From the NCBI GenBank assembly GCA_019022495.1, contig JAFEKR010000003.1:2046001-2110000 (forward strand): DNA of 64,000 nucleotides. The letters run 5' to 3'. The position numbers were made by a program, and so were the translations under genes. Shown here in pieces: positions 12,497-24,999 of this stretch. This DNA is from Epichloe hybrida (taxonomy: Eukaryota > Ascomycota > Sordariomycetes > Hypocreales > Clavicipitaceae). Position 1 is the first letter of the stretch. Each line of letters opens with the position of its first letter. Below the pieces are notes generated by a model. That model worked only from the letters and a program-made list of their open reading frames with translations. It was not told where the DNA came from and did no database searches.

Positions 12497-12921
12497 CATA
12501 CAGGCACTTGCAACAAACATGCATCACTGGGGTCCGGGGCGGAGAGAAAAATCTAGGACGATGAGAGATCCAAGAGGAGGAAGTCGTATCCGACCCGTCG
12601 GCCCGAAGAAGGGGAGAGAATCATGATCGTCAAGCGACCTGAAATGAACGGCGAGCCATGGAACTACTAGGCTCGGGAACAAACAATATGAGGCCACTAG
12701 CCTTTCTTGTACCATACTGTGAAATAAAGAAATTGAGAAGGAAAAATCGAGCCTTCCGACCGGGACTTGAACCAGAATTCGCAGGTCAAGCATCATGTCC
12801 CAAACAAAACATAAGCAGAGTCATTATGTCCTTGTGTTCCCTTGTTTCCTTTGTTTCCCGTGTTTTGATCGTTTAGGCGCCCCCCATTGCTTGCGGCCCA
12901 AAGCCAGCATCAATACTTCGG
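12497..12921. other. Intergenic region between convergent genes
   Basis: These 425 bases hold no recognisable gene. A minus-strand stretch around 12,750-12,790 resembles a tRNA T-arm but has no matching 5' half (see rejected items). Confidence 0.5.
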
Positions 12922-14384
12922 TTAGACCTTGATACAGTACTGCTTCAAGTGCTCGTAAAGAGGGATATTTTCGTCAACGCAGCGTCGAATCTTCTTCTGA
13001 CCATCCGCGCCATACTTTTCTTCCCACTCTTTGTTCTCAGCCTCAACGGTAGGGGTTTTCTGGGTGGACCGTGTGTTAGCTTCCATGTTTTGCTTCCGTT
13101 GTAAGCATCCTCTGCATGTGACCTACTTGGGCGTGTGTTCTGCCCTTGAGCTCCCTGGTCCCCAGAACATCATTATGGAAACCGTTCCACTTGGCGAATA
13201 GCTTCTCGGCATGTTCCTGATCGCTGTCATTCCATTTGAGCATGCTGGGGTGGAAATCAATCCCTGTTCGCTCGCAGAACTTTTGAATCATAGGTTCCGG
13301 ATTGTCCAGCAAGTCGTCAGCATCCACGACTGTCAAGTGGCTCTTGTCGACAAGGCCCGTGTTCATTGCGTAGTCGAAGAACTTGACGAGTTCTTTGTAG
13401 CCCATCTCGCTGGGCCAGAATTCATCGAAGCCGCTGATCTCGTTTAGGGGGGGGATGCAGCATCGCCAGTAGGAGGGAACAGAGCGTCGTGGGTGACGGA
13501 TGAGAAAGGTGAAGTGGAATTTTTCCAATTCTTTTCTTGGAATGACGGTAGGATTGTTGTCTTCATGGCCGCCGCCGAGGGATGGGGCGATCTTGGGGTC
13601 ACTTTGGTCTTCTGGGCTCGGGAAGAGGTAGTAGGCCATGTCCTTGATGAAGACGCGTTTACCCTTGATGAGTGTTAGTGTGTGGACGCTATGTGAGCGA
13701 TTGAGCAATTCGTTCGTTTCGACGATGTCTGCAAAGATGGCTTTGACGGACGGTATGGCAGCCATTGTTTTCACGATGCGCCAAACTAACTAGGCCCGAG
13801 TCCATGACAATGCCAGTTTCTTGCTATCCCCCCCTGACATGGAAATTATCTCACTTGAGGCAGGTCTCTGTCCCTTGAGGCAAGAGAAACCTCTGTCTCT
13901 TGAGGCAAGAGAAACCAAGTTCTGGTGAGGCCGCACGTCCCGCGCAAAGCTTGTACAGAGCCAAAGTACTGGCGGAGTGTGTATACATATAAACAAAAAG
14001 ATTGTGAAAGTTGCGAACCTGTTTTTGAACGTCATCGAGCGCCTGCAACGTGTTTTTATAAGTCGCGCCCGAAACACCACTGGCCTCTCTGCGGGCAGGA
14101 TCATCTTTAAACCGGGGGCTCACACATTCGGGGCCAAAGTAGAAGGCATCACCGAAAGGCTCGTGCTGGCTGGCGAGGGTATCTCTGCGGGTCATGAACA
14201 CCTGGCAAATCCGTCAATTCATGCACTTCCACCCGAGTATCCGGACCCCTGCTGCGCATCGCAACTATTACGCCATGGGCACTTGAGGTTATTGACACGA
14301 AGATGCCAGGAAATCACTTACTCGCTCAAAGGCAGTAGAGCATGCACGAGGATGCGTCATGCAGAAAATAGGTCTGGGAGCCAT
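12922..14384 (-). CDS. Sulfotransferase-like P-loop protein of a conserved fungal family
   Basis: Four exons (14384-14322, 14201-14019, 13789-13127, 13059-12922) join in phase to 348 residues. Exon 1 is only 21 codons and carries the nucleotide-binding loop THPRACSTAFER, matching the 5'-phosphosulfate-binding loop of PAPS sulfotransferases. Exon 2 starts VFMTRRDTLASQHEPFGDAF. Exon 3 contains GKRVFIKDMAYYLF and the 3'-phosphate-binding-like FLIRHPRRSVPSYWR, then VVDADDLLDNP. The final exon ends with YEHLKQYCIKV. No signal peptide or membrane helix is seen, so it is probably cytosolic. The enzymatic substrate is unknown; members are usually annotated only as P-loop proteins. The intron between exons 2 and 3 is long (229 bases), has a weak GTTCGC donor and contains a small tandem repeat. 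That junction is the least certain. Confidence 0.8.
13853..13925. repeat. Short tandem repeat inside an intron (CTTGAGGCAAGAGAAACC type)
   Basis: Three imperfect copies of an 18-25 base unit containing CTTGAGGCA are seen directly. They lie within the proposed intron of the sulfotransferase-like gene, so they are probably not coding. Confidence 0.8.
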
Positions 14385-16070
14385 GATGAGGGGACGTATA
14401 TGCTGTTTTCGTACGGGGAAATTGTGTATGCGTTGAGTGAAGTTGTACGGAGTGTTGGTTTTTTAATTTAATTTTTTTTTTTTTTTTTTCAGAATTGAGA
14501 TGAACGAGGTGCTGGGGGAAAGGGCTACTTTATCAACGAGCGACGGGCGGCACCGAATCTCAGGAACAGGAGGAACCTCTGAGAGGTCTGGGTCCAGGCC
14601 ATCGTTCCATCGCTCCCCAAGTTGCTCTAATAAAGCATGGCAAGTTATCGAGCGGTCGTGACGCAAGACGCAGAGATATAAACGAGGCCTTGCTGGGATA
14701 AATAAATAAATAACTGGATCGATCTGCAAGCCACCGTCAATGGTGGAGGAGGTGCGTGTTCCTGTCAATGGCTGAGGACGAGGTCTGGTGTGGCCCCGTG
14801 TGGGTGGTGGCCCGGCTGCCCCTGCCCCTTCTGTGACGGAGCCGACGGAGCCAGTTGGGACGAGCCAGTTGGGACGAGCCAGTTGGAGGGGAATTTTGGG
14901 ACTGTGCGCCCCAGCAGGTGGAAGGTTACAGTTCCTCGGCTTTCTTTAGCCGAGCTTGGAGGTTCTTCTCCGTCGCAAATGCTGGCCTGGCCTGGCCACA
15001 GGTACCTACCTATACATGTATACGTACTCATATACACCCCACTGCATGTACTCATGGAGGGGCACAGTGGTACCCCGTTCTCGCCGATGCCGCGCAGCCT
15101 GGAAAAAGCTAATCGATCTCTACAACCCCCACTGTACATACGGACAGTCGCCCGAGTCAGCTTTCGACCTGCCTTCTCTTTGCAGACGTTGGGTGGGAGG
15201 AACTCCAGGAAATCCCATATCCTGCCATCTCGACAACTCGGCATGCCTGGGCTTAACGATAACGATGGTGCTTTGTTCCAAGTGGACGGAGCACTCGCAT
15301 CGAGAGGGATTTTCAGTGACTTTCAACCCTTATTACAGCACGGTGATCTGGTGCGGCATCATACATATGTACATAATATTACATCATGCCCAGCAATGGA
15401 AGCCAAGTCTTGAGTCATTTAAATTCCAATTCAAAAAGGTCCACCAAAAAGCCAAAAGTGGACCTGGACCCATCCGCCACCATCCTCACCGTCACGCGAA
15501 TTCGAACACGGACGGCATCCTCATGCGATCGAGTTACGCGACTTGCAGTTTGCCCTTCTGACGCCGACGACCCGAAATATCTGTTGCGTGTCCATCAAGT
15601 CAGTCATCTCCCAACGGGGCCCAACGGGGCTTGACCATTTATCAGCAGTGCGAGGCGGCCTGCTTTTGCAAAGTCAAGTTTTAATTCATCGTTCCCGATG
15701 CAATTAGCGGTGCATCTTTCTGGAAAGTCTTTCTATAAAATCTAGACCTGTTTCCTGTCTCGCCTCCGGCGTCATGCTAACCTATAGCCTGACCGAGAGG
15801 TTCTTCGAAATTTGTTCTTGTCTTCTGTTACTTAATATTGCTGGTTGAATTTAGTTTGGAGGGAAAATGATATTGTCACGACTGAACGTAAATCCGTCTT
15901 GAATATTCCAGTTACTCGCCAATCCATCTCACGCTGGGCAGTCCCCATTCCGCACTGCGGCTCATGTTCATTTCAGGATTCTGCATGTGCACCCGAGTAC
16001 ACCGTGGATCCATCATCACTCTTCTGATTTTCCTCCCTTGACATAGAGACTCGTCAGGCTTCGAAATACT
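14385..16070. other. Intergenic region, about 1.7 kb
   Basis: No supportable gene was found on either strand. It contains a T-run at 14,471-14,489, a duplicated GACGAGCCAGTTGG motif at about 14,859-14,884, and many TACATGTA-like palindromes around 15,010-15,060 and 15,360. Open frames here are short and show no family resemblance. Confidence 0.55.
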
Positions 16071-18386
16071 TTATTGTCTATCATCTTGCGTTAGCAGTCG
16101 ACCGCAGAACATGATGCACTCACGACAAGGGACCAAAGAAAAAAGACAATGAGAGATGAAGATACAATGGCAGATGGGTTGGAAACGACAAGAGGTCTGT
16201 CTGTGGCTGCACTGACCTCTTGGTTTCGGCCGGAACTTATTCAGCCTTCTGAGCTGGTGAAGCCCCTTTTCGAGCAATGCCATTTTTTCCTTCAACTTTG
16301 TGCGCTCTTGTGTCGCCGTTGGGTTCTCGGCAGCTAGATCCTGCAGTTGTGCATCGGGCATGTTGTAGATGTGCGATGGCTCGAACACATCGCGCAACTT
16401 TTGAACGAGGCAACATTCGACGCCGAGCGTGCTGATGTCGTCAATGTACTTCTCAATGGATACCTGTGGAGCCAGTGAGTGTCAGCCGATACTTGTCATT
16501 CAACAGGCGGCACTCTCGGGGATTTGATATCAAATACGCACGTTGTAGTAAGCTTCCATGTAGTCAACGGCCAGAGCGCTGCCGTAAGATGTCATGTCTG
16601 TGTCCGTTTCTGCAGTAAGTAATTCCAGAAGTGCGCCTGGCGTTATCCGCAATGCATTGCCATCTCGTATGTCAGCAGCGTAGAGAGTTGAGATCTTGGC
16701 CGAGGCCTTTCTCCTCCTTCTCTCTGCTTGCGCTTTCTGCACATTTCGGGTGAGGGCATGATTATAGGTGATGGGGTGCAGGGATTGATGAGGTAGGAGC
16801 AGGTGCGCGAATGATGCCTTCAGACTCTCTCCGAGGTCGCGTATGGAAGCAGAGACAATGTCGTCTAGTTTGTCGGCTGTCTCCTCAATAGCGGCGTAGT
16901 GCATCATTGCGTGGCTTATGTTTTGAACAGCTTCGAGCAAATCGCTGGCTAGTTTCTGGGTGATTGCCTCCCATGGCTTACACTGCTCTGTGAAAAGCTC
17001 ACCCACGATGAGAGGATTGAACGTCCCCGGCAACTCGCAGCCGCGGTTTCGATTGATGCGGAAGGCCACCTCCTCGACAAATGTCGATCTGAGAACTTCG
17101 TTCTTGCCCAGACGTACATCGTTTTCATCGACATCATCGGCCAAGTCGACGATTCGCTTGCTGCATCCCTCTTTGTGCATCTCATCCTTGAACGCTGTCA
17201 ATAGGGACTGCACCATGGCTCGAAGGCGTCGCTCGAAGCCTTGATCCGACTTGGAACTGCCAAAGAATGAATCGCTGTAGTTGCCGTCGACAGCACCTTT
17301 CATGAGGTCAGAGAATTTCAGCGAAATTTGAACAAGGTACTGTCTGTGTTCGGCGATGGTCTCGCGGGCATTGCCAAGCTTTTTTAGTTTCCTCTTACAC
17401 TTGGAAATGCCTCCTTCAACGTCTCTTATCAAATGGGGAAGTTGAGCCACGATCTGATTCTTCAGCACATTGCTGAGGCGAGCCCTGAGTGTGACCACGC
17501 CAACTGTCGCAGGGTCCAGCGTCGCCCATATCCCCTGGCTAAAGAAAGCGGCCTCGGCCTCGTCTCGTTCCTGAGAAGTAGCATTCGCTGTTGCCATTTT
17601 GTAGTCGCGATTCTTCAGGACGTGCCAGCCCAGATGGAGATGCACATCTTCATTCTGAGCCAGCCGGATGTACGCGGTTTCACTTTCAGACCCCTCGTCC
17701 AGCGTATCTGGCTTCGTGATGAGGCCCAGAGTTCGAGCGCCTTGAGGATCATACTCTCTAGCGAGACGAGTCACCTTTTGCAAAGCAAAGTCGCTCTTCG
17801 CTGAGACGACTGCTAAAATGATACTTCGCTGTTGTGATATGTACCTGAGCACCATGTTTGCAACAGTCTCCGAGTCTTGGTCTGACTGGGCGCTGTTACC
17901 AGCCTGGAAAAGGCCCGGAAGGTCAACCATCGTGAGATGTGGTTGTTGAGGACCCGAGACCTCGATGCGAAGTATATCATCACTAAAGGTCTGGAGTTTG
18001 GACGTGATACCCATTGCCTCCTTGGCAAGCTCAATGACGTTGGTCAGGTCAAGGTCACCTTCCTCAAGTTTGGGAGAAAATTTTTCCAGTTTCTTCTTCT
18101 GGCGTTCAGAGCAATTTTTCCCCGGGATGATGGATACTTTGACCCCGATGAATGGTGATCGTCGAAGTGACAGCTCAGTGGCAAACCGAGTGCACAAGTT
18201 GTCCTTGGTAGGAAATGTTATGCCTGATATAGCTTCCAGTACGGAACTTTTGCCGGAAGACTGGTCGCCTGAGACGACGATTTCGGGAAGCGCTACATGG
18301 CGGCTGATACCCTGCGCACGCAGTCGGTCAATCGCATCAAGAAGGTCTCTGTGCTCAGTCGATTGTATATCGACAGAAGCTTCCAT
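16071..18386 (-). CDS. Dynamin-superfamily GTPase (Mx-like)
   Basis: Exon 1 (18386-16542) encodes 615 residues and is joined by a 78-base intron to exon 2 (16463 to about 16071), giving about 745 residues. The GTPase domain shows G1 GDQSSGKSS at 40-48, G3 DLPG at 155-158 and G4 TKPD at 224-227. The middle/stalk region follows, and the GTPase effector domain lies in exon 2, around VSIEKYIDDISTLGVE and AALLEKG-type helices. There is no pleckstrin-homology domain, proline-rich tail or transmembrane helix, which groups it with the soluble Mx-like dynamins common in filamentous fungi rather than with Vps1, Dnm1 or Mgm1. The last 40 or so residues read as poor protein and may be intron or UTR, so the 3' end is uncertain. 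The membrane it acts on is unknown. Confidence 0.85.
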
Positions 18387-18992
18387 TTTGAACCTCGATG
18401 CCTGCGGTTCAGCGCAAAGACGTTTGAAAGACAGATAACACAGAGGTGCTAGGGCTTGTCACGAAAAAAAAAAAAAAAAAACAATACGGGAGTCATCAAC
18501 AAGTGAAGGTGAAGCAGCGAAGCAAAAAGACCAGGAGCTCTGTTGGATGATGATGATGATGATGACGATGACGATGACGATGACGATGATGGTGATGATG
18601 ATGGTGATGATGATGATTATGATGATGATTATGATGATGAGGATGAGGATGAGGATGATGATGATGATGAGGATGAGGAGGAGGAGGAGGAGGAGGAGCA
18701 GGAGGAGGAGGAGAGGAGAAGAAGAAGAGAAGTGTGAAGTAGGCGGGTTAAGTCATGAGGATATATATTGTAACGAGACCGGGCTGCCAGGTGATCGCAG
18801 TGGCAGCGGCCGACACTTGACTTGAGCAATTGCCAGCTGCAATGGCGGAACAGCCTCAGTGAAACAAGTATGAACTGGTCTAGGGCGAGCAGTCACCAAG
18901 TCACCAAGTCACATGGGAGAAGATCATCTTGAGTGTCATTTTGACTTGACTTCCGTTGTGACGCTTTTCATCATTTTTTAAGGATTTGCCCA
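18387..18992. other. Intergenic region with A-run and GAT/GAG microsatellite
   Basis: This is the upstream region of the dynamin-like gene. It holds an A-run at 18,464-18,481 and the trinucleotide array listed separately. The long Asp/Glu-only open frames across the array are products of the repeat, not genes. Confidence 0.7.
18547..18735 (+). repeat. Compound trinucleotide microsatellite (GAT)n-(GAG)n
   Basis: Nearly 190 bases of GAT/GAC/GGT trinucleotides pass into GAG/GAA trinucleotides. One strand is almost entirely purine plus T at third positions, and the 3' half is a polypurine tract able in principle to form triplex DNA. It lies 160 bases upstream of the dynamin-like start codon. Confidence 0.95.
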
Positions 18993-20203
18993 TCATCGAT
19001 ACCTCTCCCAACTGCCCAGCCATCGCCAACTTTGGGCAACTTGGCTGATTCTATCCAGGGCCCCCTTCACCCTTCCATCCGGATCATCGTATTTGTGTCC
19101 CTCGAACTCCACAAAGAATATGTACTGGAATGGTGCTAGCAGGCTAGGTCGACTATTGATGCTCGTCATGTTGAGATTGAACTCCCGGAAACAGCTCAGA
19201 ACGTCGGCTAATGCACCGGGCGCCGTGTGCGGTACCGCAAAGGATACAAGTGACTTGCTGCCAGACTTGGCAATCGACTGCCTCTGTAGGTCCCAGTCAT
19301 CGGGAACGGCGGGGTTGGTGCCAATAATGAGGAAGCGCGTCGTGTTGTCTTCCCGGTCCTCAATGTTCTTTCCCAGTAGGTCCAAGCCGTATAGACTCGA
19401 TGCCAGTTGGTTTGATATAGCAGCCCACGTCCCCGTTTCGTCATGGCTGACAATTTCGGCAGCTCTGCTCGTTGAACTGACTTCGAATATCTCAACGCCT
19501 CTGAGATGAGTCGAGATGAAGGCATTGCACTGGCCAAACGCTTGAGGGTGAGAGTACAACCGCTTAATGTGACCAAGACTGCTCAGTGGTGCTGATTTGG
19601 GTCTCGATGGACTCGGATCTGTCGCTGTTGGGGTGCAAGTTCCTGATCCCTCGTTGGGCTCGTCGCATTTTCCGTCGGGGCCCTTTCGACCAAGGAGACA
19701 GTGATGAACGTCAACGAAAATCTCGCCATCGACGATAATGTCCTTATATCGGCCATCTCGGTCAGCCAGATTATCCAAGGTGAAGACTACAGATCCGTTG
19801 GTAGAGTTTTCAAATGGCACAACGCCAGCTGTGACCTGGCGGTCCTGAATTTCGTCGAAGACATCTAAAATTCATGTTAGAGAAGTTGCAACACTTTCTC
19901 CCAAGAAGCAAATATCAAAGTTGCTCGATTTCGTCTAGTCTAACGGATGAATCTACAAACCATCTATGGTGGCAACCGGCCTTAACTCCCACTTCTCCTC
20001 GAGGAAAACCTGCCGAACAGCCTGTACCAAGAGTTAGGGGTCGTCCGCACACACGCACACACGCACACGCACACATACACACACACACACATATCAGTTG
20101 CAAAGTATTCTCCAGCCGAAGCGAACCCCGAGACACTCACCTGATGCGAGTACGACGCAATGGGCCCAAGAAAGCTCACGATTGGTTTGCAACTGGATGT
20201 CAT
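18993..20203 (-). CDS. PHA2: Prephenate dehydratase (phenylalanine biosynthesis)
   Basis: Three exons, 20203-20141, 20021-19961 and 19864-18993, join in phase to about 331 residues, matching the length of yeast Pha2. Exon 1 opens MTSSCKPIVSFLGPIASYSHQ, containing the FLGP...S motif that starts prephenate dehydratases. Exon 2 supplies the ATID segment, and exon 3 resumes DVFDEIQDRQVTAGVVPFENSTNG, the conserved catalytic-domain block. The regulatory ACT domain is C-terminal, with SFAVPHTAPGALADVL and the ESRP-type motif NMTSINSRPS for phenylalanine feedback binding. The enzyme converts prephenate to phenylpyruvate in the cytosol. An insert rich in Pro/Ser/Thr (GSGTCTPTATDPSPSRPK) interrupts the catalytic domain. 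Intron 1 contains a CA microsatellite. Confidence 0.92.
20046..20092 (+). repeat. (CA)n microsatellite in PHA2 intron 1
   Basis: An interrupted CA dinucleotide repeat of about 45 bases lies between the donor at 20140 and the acceptor at 20022. Confidence 0.9.
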
Positions 20204-20626
20204 GATGATACAATGCCAAACGCAATTCTGGCGGCAATGAGCTCGGCAGTCGAGTCAACGGTGGTTTCAAAAGTTTGCCGTCCGATTTTAGCCGTCGGAA
20301 ACCTTCCGAAAACAAGCCTAGCCGTTTGTTGGAGGTGATACACTTGTCGGTTGAGCAGATGTGGAAGAACGGGATGGTGCATGGTGCATGGTGCATGGTG
20401 CATCATTTCTGGAAGAGTAGATTGCTAGCAAAACTCGGGTCGAAGTCGGGGCAAGCCCGTTAGCAATGTACGCGACACCGTCTCGAGCGTTTTGGTGGGG
20501 CACCTGGAGAGAGCTTGCCAATTGTTAACAGCGCACGACTTCGTGTGGAGTCGGTGCATCTACGTCCGTAGTCTAGTCCGTAATCCGTACGGAGGGGGAA
20601 GAACCCTTTGATGACGAAACTGGTTC
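20204..20626. other. PHA2 upstream region, up to the LTR element
   Basis: About 420 bases of GC-normal sequence are the likely PHA2 promoter. There are four tandem copies of the hexamer-like unit GGTGCAT at about 20,375-20,402. The element to the right begins at 20,627, directly after the target-site bases GTTC. Confidence 0.6.
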
Positions 20627-20786
20627 AACTGTATTTGACAGAGAACAAAGCGGTGATGAATTAATTGAATTAAACTGATTCCTTGAGGTGATGATCGGGC
20701 AGAAAAGAAGCCCTAATAAAAAAATCTGCTAAGTGGGGTTTTTATGCTAGGTAGGCCAGGTGCCTCGCACCTGCCCCCACCTGTCA
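20627..20786 (-). repeat. LTR, left copy (3' LTR with respect to element)
   Basis: It begins AACTGTATTTGACAGAG and ends CCCCCACCTGTCA, and matches the repeat at 31,593-31,752 along its whole length, differing mainly by G/A transitions. Its outer (left) half is nearly free of G-to-A changes, whereas the inner half carries them. The GC-rich patch GGCCAGGTGCCTCGCACCTG contains a small palindrome. Confidence 0.93.
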
Positions 20787-23700
20787 CGTCTACTACCACT
20801 TAGTGGTTGCCCCTAACTATTAGCCTAAAAAAAAAAAACATTAAATATTACTATAACTACTGCCTCCCTTAACTTATTAGCTTATACCTCCCCTTTTACT
20901 CTTAGTCTAATGTAGCTAGTTAATAATCATAATAACTTCTAATATTTCCATATCTAATAGGGCTAGTAGCCTATTAGCCCCTTCCCTAAAAATAGTAAAT
21001 AACTCCTTATAGATAGTAAAAGCCTTTTTAGACAAATAGTTACACTTTATTAGGTTACCTAGCTATATTAAGTAATCTCTAATTCTAATTAAGATATCTA
21101 GCCTTCCTAGTACTCTTAGAGGGCAAAGCCCTCCCTTAATCCTATATATATATTTAGCTACTACTTTAGAGAATAAAGAGTCTATAGACTAATTACCCCC
21201 TAGGGTATTAGCTTATAGACCTAGCTAGCTAATAATTCCTTTAATATATTTATTATTCTATATAGGGGGCAAAGACCTAAAACTCTCTTAGAAAATAAGG
21301 ACTCCTTCCTTTCTATTTAATACTAATATTAGAAATTCACTAGCTTCTTTTAAATCTTATAGCTATAACCCCTTAATTCTAGTAGCTTTAATGTTTTTCT
21401 AGTAATAATTAATTAATTTATTAAGTTCTATAAGAGTAGTATAAACTAGGCAATAGGCCTTAGATATTATAGCTAATACCTTAAGTGCTTTAATTTTACC
21501 CTTACTATACTTCTATTAGTTTTTATAGAGCTAAGACCTTAAAGCTTTTATTTTTAGAGGCTACTAAGTTAGCATAACTATAGCCTAACTATAAGGGTAA
21601 AGATCTAATAAGACACTTAACTAATCTTTAGACACTTTAATTAGTAATAGTATAGGTAATTTTAGTAGTAAGGGTTAAGCCTTTTACTTAGCCCTTAATT
21701 TAAATTTATTTACTATTTTATTATACTCCTTAGCTATTATATATTAGACTTTAGATAAGTAAGGGGCACTCCTTAACTAAAGGTTATAATACTTATTAAA
21801 GATAAATATAGTTAGGGAAATATAAATTCTATAATTATTAGTAAGTTTTATTAAATCCTATAAGTCTATAATTAGTTAGTATTTAGCTATAACTCCTATT
21901 ATTTCGCTAAGGTAAGTTAGAACTAGTATTATACCCTTATTACTTACTTAGAAAGTATAGTTTAATAGAATAGTAAATAAGTTTAATATAATAGGTTTTA
22001 GTCTAGGGTTATAAATATCCTTAAGTAAAAACATGTCTTAAATTCGCTATAGCTTCTTATTAGTAACTAGTTATATTACTTATATAGAGGCAAAGGTAAG
22101 GGTTAATTACTTACTTATAAAAGGGTTTGCTCTCCCTTATAGCTATAATAAAGGTAGTAATAGAGGTAAAGGTAGTAGTTATAGACCCCTAATATTAGTA
22201 AGATCTCTCTTTTGCTTCCTTTCCTTATTAATATTATTCCTAGCTAGTTTCTTAAGTAAAGCCCTAGTGTTATTATTATTAGTTATAGGAGGGTTACTTT
22301 CTCTAGTCCCCTTACTAGTCTTATCTTTATTATTATTAGGCCTTTCTTTCTTACCCTTATTATTAATAGTGCCCTTAAGGTTACTATTATTTCTTTACCC
22401 TTTATTACTATCCTTATCCCCTTCCCTAGTGTTACTATTACCTCTTATTTTCTTACTTTTATTACCTCCTATACCCTTATAATTATTACCCCTAGGGTCT
22501 TTCTTTTTACTAGCTTTACCTTTAGTTTTCCTACCCTTATTAATTTCTTTTTTAGATATATTATCCTTAGTATTATTATCTCTAAAATTAAAAGGTAGCT
22601 TAGATAAATTATTATTACTTCTAATATACTTCTCTTTATTTATAATAATTAGGATATTACTACTCTCTATAACTTTATTAGGCACTCTTATTCTTAATAG
22701 CTACTTTACTCTCTATAGGTAAAAAGGCTTATTTTTATCTTCTAGTCCTATTAGGACCTTTCCCTTATTCCCTTTATATAAATATAAGGTCCTTATATAT
22801 CTTACTATAGCCCTAGTTAAATAACACTATAGTAAGAAGTCTTTAGGTATTATTATAGTTTATATATTAATTAGGTCTCTAGGCATAGGTAATTCTATTA
22901 AGCAAAATAACTTAAGTGCTTAAAGACCTTAGATAAGTATAGTTAGTATATTATCTATTATACCCTTACTCTTTACTAAATTATAGGGGATACTAAAGAG
23001 ATAATCTTATAGATAAATTAGTATTACTAGTAGCTAAAAGTAATATAATAGTCCCTTAACTCTTAAGGTTACTTATCTTAACTCCTATTACACTATATTA
23101 TTAATTAAGCGCTCTTAATTTCTTATACTTATATTATTACTAAATAGCTTAATAGCTCTTACTAAGAGTAATAGTATAACTTAGAATAAATAAGGGAACT
23201 TTAATAGTTTTAGTTTATAGCTTAGCTATAGCTAATACTAGAAATAGAGGTAGAATTTTTTAGCCCTAATAAGCCTAATATCTAGAATAATAGGCTTGCC
23301 TTTTTTCCTAGAAATATAGATATAGTTTTTAGTCTTATATATTACTAAGTTAACTAAATCCCCCTATATTACTAATACTATAAGAAAGCTAGTAATATAA
23401 AAAATATCTATTAAGTATACCTTAATAAACTTTCTTACTATCTTAAGAATAAATATATGAAACTTAAGGGTAAATATAAGAGAGAATATATAGAAGTAAA
23501 CTCTAGGAGTAGCTTTAGTATAAGGGGTAAGCTAGTATATCTTACTAACCCCTCCTATTAATTTAAAATAGTTTACTATCTTAACTATTAGAATCTTTTA
23601 AGTATATAATAGCTTAATAGTATTACCTCTCTTTAATTAATTATATATCTTAGCACACTAAGTTAATAGGTTATTAAAGATTAGGTTTCCTTATTTAGTA

Positions 23701-24850
23701 AGTAACTTTTACCTAAACTTTAATTTCCTTAACTCTCTAGTTATTTAATTCTTTAAAGTTTAATTAGTTACTAGTAAGAGTAAACCTTTTATTACTTTTA
23801 GATTCCCTTTTACTAGTAGTTCTTAGTAAAGGATTACTAAAGAAGGCTTTATATAATTCCCTATTACTAGGTTAAAGAATATTCCTATTATATAGTTATT
23901 ATCCTAAAGGAAGTTCTCTCTCTAGTTTATACCTAGTGCTTATATAGCTATAGGGTGTATTATATCTAAGAGGTATTTTATAAAGATTTATCTAGGGCTC
24001 TTAATTATAGTATTTACCCCTTTACCTTTAACTCCTATAAGTAATAAATTACATATAGTTACTACTATAACTATTACTATCTTCTTAAGATTATATAGCC
24101 TTAGGTACCTATTTACTAAGCTAAATATATATTATTTTCTAAGTTAAAGGTTTTTGTTCTTAAATAGGTCTTCTCCCTATAACTTATCTATTATTTTTAC
24201 TAGCACTTTACCCTTATTCTTAATAACTAAAAGTTATTTATCTAGCTTAAGGGTTACCCCCTTTACCTTATTACTTCTTTATCCTTATATTTTTTCTTTC
24301 TAAATAGTATAAGTAAAAGCTAGCTCCTTAGGGTCCTATATATAATATAAGTCTTTAAATAGGTTTAAGTCCTTTTACTTAATACTTACTTAGTGTATTT
24401 CTCTAGTTACTAGTAAAGTAACTATCTATTTAGTAAGACTAGAAGCTTTTCCTAGACTTATAGTTATATAAGCTATGCTAAGAGAAAATTTAATAGTAAA
24501 TAGTTTTAGATAAGAATATAAAGGTATAGTGTAATTATAGTAAAGTAAGAGGGAAGAGGTCTTTAACATTTAAATAAAACTTAATAAAATTTATTAGGGT
24601 TAAACTTAGAATAGTAATAGGGTTTTCCCTTAGTAATTAAGGAGAAGGGTAAAAAGTACTAGAATATAAGAGAAGGAGAGGGAAAGTATATAATCTCCTT
24701 TAATCTCACTCTAAGCTTACTCTTAGCTTACCTTTTCCTACCTCTTAATTAATTACTAACCTATGCCTTTTTTTTCTTTTCTTTTCCCTCTCTCTCTCTC
24801 TTTTTTTTTTTATTAAACCTCTAATTCTTACTATATAAATTATATATCCC
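20787..24850 (-). pseudogene. Unassigned coding remnant in the left third of the LTR element
   Basis: Minus-strand translation gives long stop-poor stretches, such as the Lys/Asn/Ser-rich segment at 22,685-22,395 beginning PNKVIESSNILI. That segment loosely resembles the linker between integrase and reverse transcriptase in Copia elements. A polypurine tract on the minus strand lies near 24,768-24,815. I cannot identify a conserved catalytic motif. It could be a nested second retroelement, a captured gene, or an extra reading frame. RIP has altered too many codons for a safe call. Confidence 0.35.
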
Positions 24851-24999
24851 TCTATATCTTAAGGTTCTCCCTTAATTTTACCTCTATAATTTTATTCTCC
24901 CTAATAATAGTTAATCCTATAAAGTCTTTAAATAACTAGTTTAAGGGATATAGGCCTTTAAAGTATTCTTATAGAAGTCTAAGCTATACCCTCCCCTTA

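Noticed and set aside
12740..12800. tRNA-like sequence on the minus strand (GGTTCAAGTCCCGG, like a T-arm)
   Set aside because: The T-stem has a mismatch, no anticodon arm pairs, and the 5' acceptor strand expected from TCGGAAG is absent nearby.
14765..15561. Overlapping open frames of 150-207 codons on both strands
   Set aside because: They show no motifs and no codon pattern, and they lie across short repeats; treated as chance frames in intergenic DNA.
18543..18737. Open frame made almost only of Asp and Glu
   Set aside because: It is the translation of a trinucleotide microsatellite, and all six frames across it are open.
22267..22482. Leu/Pro-rich open frame on the plus strand in the LTR element
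   Set aside because: It is antisense to a better minus-strand remnant and consists of L/P/S repeats caused by RIP-biased composition.
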